Notes under the pieces: generated by a model
Told to the model about the DNA's origin: nothing
Seen by the model: only the letters and a program-made list of their open reading frames with translations
The model's database searches: none
Position numbers and translations under genes: made by a program
NCBI GenBank assembly: GCA_049840595.1
Contig: JASGKO010000002.1
Coordinates: forward strand, 1-7,251
DNA: 7,251 nucleotides
DNA from: JASGKO01 sp049840595
GTDB taxonomy: Bacteria; Verrucomicrobiota; Verrucomicrobiia; Chthoniobacterales; Chthoniobacteraceae
Direction of reading: 5' to 3'
In this document: positions 4,974-7,251 of the stretch, piece after piece
Position numbering within the stretch: position 1 is the first letter of the stretch
Layout: each line of letters starts with the position of its first letter

Positions 4974-6617
4974 TCACTCCAAATCCTTGAGGCTGAAGTA
5001 GTCGAAGTCGGCCGTGGTGCGCGTGCCGTTCAGATCCTGGGCGCAAAGGCCGATCAGCGAGCCAGTGAAGCGCAGCGTGCTGCCGTAGTCGTCGGAGAGC
5101 TTCGAGGCATCAAGCACCGGGCCCACGTCCTGCCAGGTTTGGCCATCGGGCGAGGCCGAGAATTGCAGGGACTCGCCGTTGATTTCCGCCCGCAGATAAA
5201 CACGCGCCCAATCATTGATCGCCACCTGCGAATCGGGAATCTCGTCATACTTGCCGTCGTCGGTGAGGATGATGCCCAGCACCTTCCCCAGCACCTCGTC
5301 ATGCGTCACCCGCAGGTAAAAATGCTGGCGGGTGTCGTAGTAGAAAATGAGCCCGGCCATCTGGGTGAAATGCGCGGGCGCAAATTCCAGGCACGTCTCC
5401 GCCCGCAGGTGAAAGCCCTGCACCCGGCGTGCGACCAGGCTTTGCTCGAAGAGGGAAAAGACGCTGTCCCGCCCCGTGAGCCGCAGCCAGCCCGGCCGGG
5501 CGGCAAGGGAAAGCCAGTCCTCACTCGCGGGCACGCGCAACGAACTCCAGCGCAGGTCGAGCGTCGTTGCATCGAAATCATCCTTCGTCCCGGCCACGAC
5601 CGCCCCCGGAGCCGGCAGCCCCTGCGGTTGGGCCACCTCCACGTCCCCGTGCACGGTCCCATTCGCCAGCCGCAGCCAGCCATCGGCCGACCACTCCACC
5701 CGTTGCAGGCAGGTCTCGCGGCCCAGCATGCAACGATGCCCCGCGTGCGCCTGCGCGCTGGCGGTTTTGTCCGGCGAATTGGGATTTACCCCGGCACTCG
5801 TCCGTAGCGGACGGCTGGCCAGATGCACCAGAATCCACTCGCCCGACGGCGTCTGCACGAGTTCCCCGTGCCCCGCCTTTTGCAGCACGAGCGAGGCGTC
5901 ATCGCGGGAAGTAATCACACACTCCTGCGGATCGAGCTCGTAGGGACCGGTAACGGACCGCGACCGCGCCATGCTGATGCCATGGTTCCATCCCGTGCCG
6001 CCCTCCGCGAGCATCAGGTAATACCAACCGTCTCGTTTATAGATATTCGGCCCCTCGGTGAGGATGCGGTTCTTTTCCAGAATCTTGTGCATCGGCCCCA
6101 CCAGCTTGCCCTGGGTGTGATCATACTCCTGCACGACGATGCCCGCGAAGGCATAGCGCCCCTTGCGAAAATCCCAGATCATGTTCACCAGCCACTTGCG
6201 CCCATCGTCATCGTGAAAGAGCGACGGATCGAAACCGATGGAATTGAGGGTAATGGGATCGCTCCAAGGGCCGGCGACCTCCTTGGCCGTGGTAAGATAG
6301 ATGCCGATATCCTTGAACGGACGCCCCATCCCGCAGGTGCGGATGTTCGTGTAAATGAGCCAGAACTGACCGTCGTGATAACTCATCGAAGGCGCCCACA
6401 CGCCTGCGGAATCCGCGATCCCGCGCAGGTCGAGCTGGGACTTCCGGGTAAGCGCGTGGCCGACCAGCTCCCAGTTCACCAGATCGCGGGAGTGGTGAAT
6501 CGGCACGCCCGGAAACCACTCAAAGGTGCTGTTCGCGATGTAGTAATCCTCGCCCACGCGGACGATGGAGGGATCGGGATGAAAACCCGGCAAAATAGGA
6601 TTGTGGATGAGACTCAT
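4974..6617 (-). CDS. xynB: GH43 beta-xylosidase with C-terminal beta-sandwich domain
   Basis: Seen: 547 residues. The N-terminal five-bladed beta-propeller (about 1-305) carries the GH43 catalytic triad: general base D15 (GFHPDPSIV), pKa-tuning D130 (GFDPSLFHDDDG) and general acid E188 (LTEGPNIYKRDGWYYL), close to D14/D127/E186 of Selenomonas SXA (numbering from memory). LGRETCLQRVEW (298-309) leads into a beta-sandwich (about 343-545) with DFDATTLDLRWSSLR, GLIFYYDTRQHFYLRV and a final DFDYFSLKDLE. This two-domain plan marks the bacterial beta-xylosidase group (GH43 subfamily 11). Known: these cleave xylose from the non-reducing end of xylo-oligosaccharides by inversion; some also act on arabinofuranosides. 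No signal peptide, so it works on imported oligosaccharides in the cytoplasm. A longer than expected Ser/Ala-rich loop lies at about 272-292. The ATG lies 5 bases after the upstream gene's stop, so the two are probably co-transcribed; no Shine-Dalgarno is seen. Confidence 0.92.
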   Translation of the reverse strand: MSLIHNPILPGFHPDPSIVRVGEDYYIANSTFEWFPGVPIHHSRDLVNWELVGHALTRKSQLDLRGIADSAGVWAPSMSYHDGQFWLIYTNIRTCGMGRPFKDIGIYLTTAKEVAGPWSDPITLNSIGFDPSLFHDDDGRKWLVNMIWDFRKGRYAFAGIVVQEYDHTQGKLVGPMHKILEKNRILTEGPNIYKRDGWYYLMLAEGGTGWNHGISMARSRSVTGPYELDPQECVITSRDDASLVLQKAGHGELVQTPSGEWILVHLASRPLRTSAGVNPNSPDKTASAQAHAGHRCMLGRETCLQRVEWSADGWLRLANGTVHGDVEVAQPQGLPAPGAVVAGTKDDFDATTLDLRWSSLRVPASEDWLSLAARPGWLRLTGRDSVFSLFEQSLVARRVQGFHLRAETCLEFAPAHFTQMAGLIFYYDTRQHFYLRVTHDEVLGKVLGIILTDDGKYDEIPDSQVAINDWARVYLRAEINGESLQFSASPDGQTWQDVGPVLDASKLSDDYGSTLRFTGSLIGLCAQDLNGTRTTADFDYFSLKDLE

Positions 6618-6622
6618 GATAA

Positions 6623-7251
6623 TTAGTGGCCCAGATAAAGAATAACGGTGGACTCCGGCGCAACGGAAACGCCGCCCTTGGTTTCGATGGTTTTGCCCGT
6701 GATGAGATCGGGCGCTTTTTTCACCTCCTCCGGCACGGCGAGCTGATAGGTCTTTTCCGTCGAGGCATTCATGCCAATGAGATAGTTTCCATAGCGCAGT
6801 TGGTAGAAGGACGCGCGACCGGCATACGGATTTTCATCACCGGGCTTGAAGGTGATGCCGTCGGGGATTTTCGCGATAGGCAGTTTCTCCCCCGCCTCCG
6901 CCGAATGCAGATCGCCTGGGTAGCGGAGGCCGCCATTGCCAAAGCCCATATTGGTCCAGTCCGGTCGCGTGTATTCCATTCCCGAGGGCTCGAACTGCTC
7001 GTCCTGCCGCACCACGGCAATCTGATCGAAGGCAGGCCGCGTATCATGAACGCGGGCGAGGAAATTGATCGCACTCCGCGCCCGCCAGTAGAGCGAGGCG
7101 TAGAAAGTCTCGTCGCCATGCTTGACGGCGACCACCCCGTCCGCCTCGTCGGCAAAGGCAAAATCGGGCTGGCCTTCCGACATTGGCAACCGGGCGGATT
7201 CGGTCGGGAGCGATTTTAGCGCATAGTATTGATCGGGAATCTCCATCAGCC
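6623..7251 (-). CDS. C-terminal part of an unrecognised, probably carbohydrate-active protein, cut by the window edge
   Basis: Seen: an open frame that stays open to the right edge. The first ATG inside the window (7246) is probably internal, since the preceding codon is also open and no start signal is visible. About 209 residues are visible, rich in Tyr, Gly and charged residues, with alternating short strand-like segments (ETFYASLYWRARSAINFLAR, ASFYQLRYGNYLIGMNAS) and ending GGVSVAPESTVILYLGH. That closing strand pattern is common in C-terminal beta-sandwich domains of glycoside hydrolases and polysaccharide lyases. I do not recognise the family. No membrane segment is visible. Its stop lies 5 bases before the GH43 xylosidase start, so it is the upstream partner in the same operon. 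A role in polysaccharide breakdown is inferred from that neighbour and the ending only. Confidence 0.6.
   Translation of the reverse strand, partial: LMEIPDQYYALKSLPTESARLPMSEGQPDFAFADEADGVVAVKHGDETFYASLYWRARSAINFLARVHDTRPAFDQIAVVRQDEQFEPSGMEYTRPDWTNMGFGNGGLRYPGDLHSAEAGEKLPIAKIPDGITFKPGDENPYAGRASFYQLRYGNYLIGMNASTEKTYQLAVPEEVKKAPDLITGKTIETKGGVSVAPESTVILYLGH

Noticed and set aside
3997..5046. A 349-residue minus-strand open frame antisense to the TIM-barrel gene.
   Set aside because: High GC favours long antisense frames. The plus strand encodes a coherent TIM-barrel protein, while the antisense product is low in recognisable structure and also overlaps the xylosidase and ROK gene ends.

Overview
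This is a GC-rich bacterial window with six protein-coding loci: four apparently intact, two cut by the window edges, and one of the six (kamA) carrying a frameshift. Gene content (KamA with a short Cys-rich tail, a cytoplasmic GH43 beta-xylosidase, ROK kinase, sugar-isomerase-like TIM barrel), dispersed-looking GC-rich intergenic repeats and the lack of Shine-Dalgarno sequences would fit Verrucomicrobiota, perhaps an Opitutaceae relative. That assignment is inference from style and is not proven by any marker gene here.

Left part (1-1988, all minus strand): the N-terminal half of an RlmI-type 23S rRNA methyltransferase runs off the left edge. Upstream of it lies kamA, lysine 2,3-aminomutase, whose reading frame is broken by one extra base near 1417-1419. 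Once corrected it is a 415-residue protein with every main catalytic residue in place.

Middle intergenic block (1989-2242): non-coding and dense in inverted repeats. A 123-bp unit has 19-bp outer arms (18 of 19 matching) around an 11-bp hairpin followed by U6 on the minus strand. The hairpin is a good terminator for fabG, which ends just upstream of it.

Central genes: fabG (3-oxoacyl-ACP reductase) and a ROK sugar kinase lie in tandem on the minus strand. A 127-bp divergent spacer separates the kinase from a plus-strand TIM-barrel sugar isomerase/epimerase-like gene.

Right part (4951-7251, minus strand): a two-domain GH43 beta-xylosidase, tail-to-tail with the TIM-barrel gene across a perfect 9-bp hairpin, sits 5 bases after the C-terminal part of an unrecognised, probably carbohydrate-active protein that runs off the right edge. 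The kinase, isomerase-like and xylosidase genes look like part of a local plant-polysaccharide (xylan-type) sugar-use cluster. kamA, rlmI and fabG are housekeeping or amino-acid functions placed next to it. I see no defence system, CRISPR, transposase, tRNA or rRNA. The points most worth following are the kamA frameshift and its altered zinc site, the nested repeat unit, and the ROK kinase lacking a usual sugar-contact Glu.
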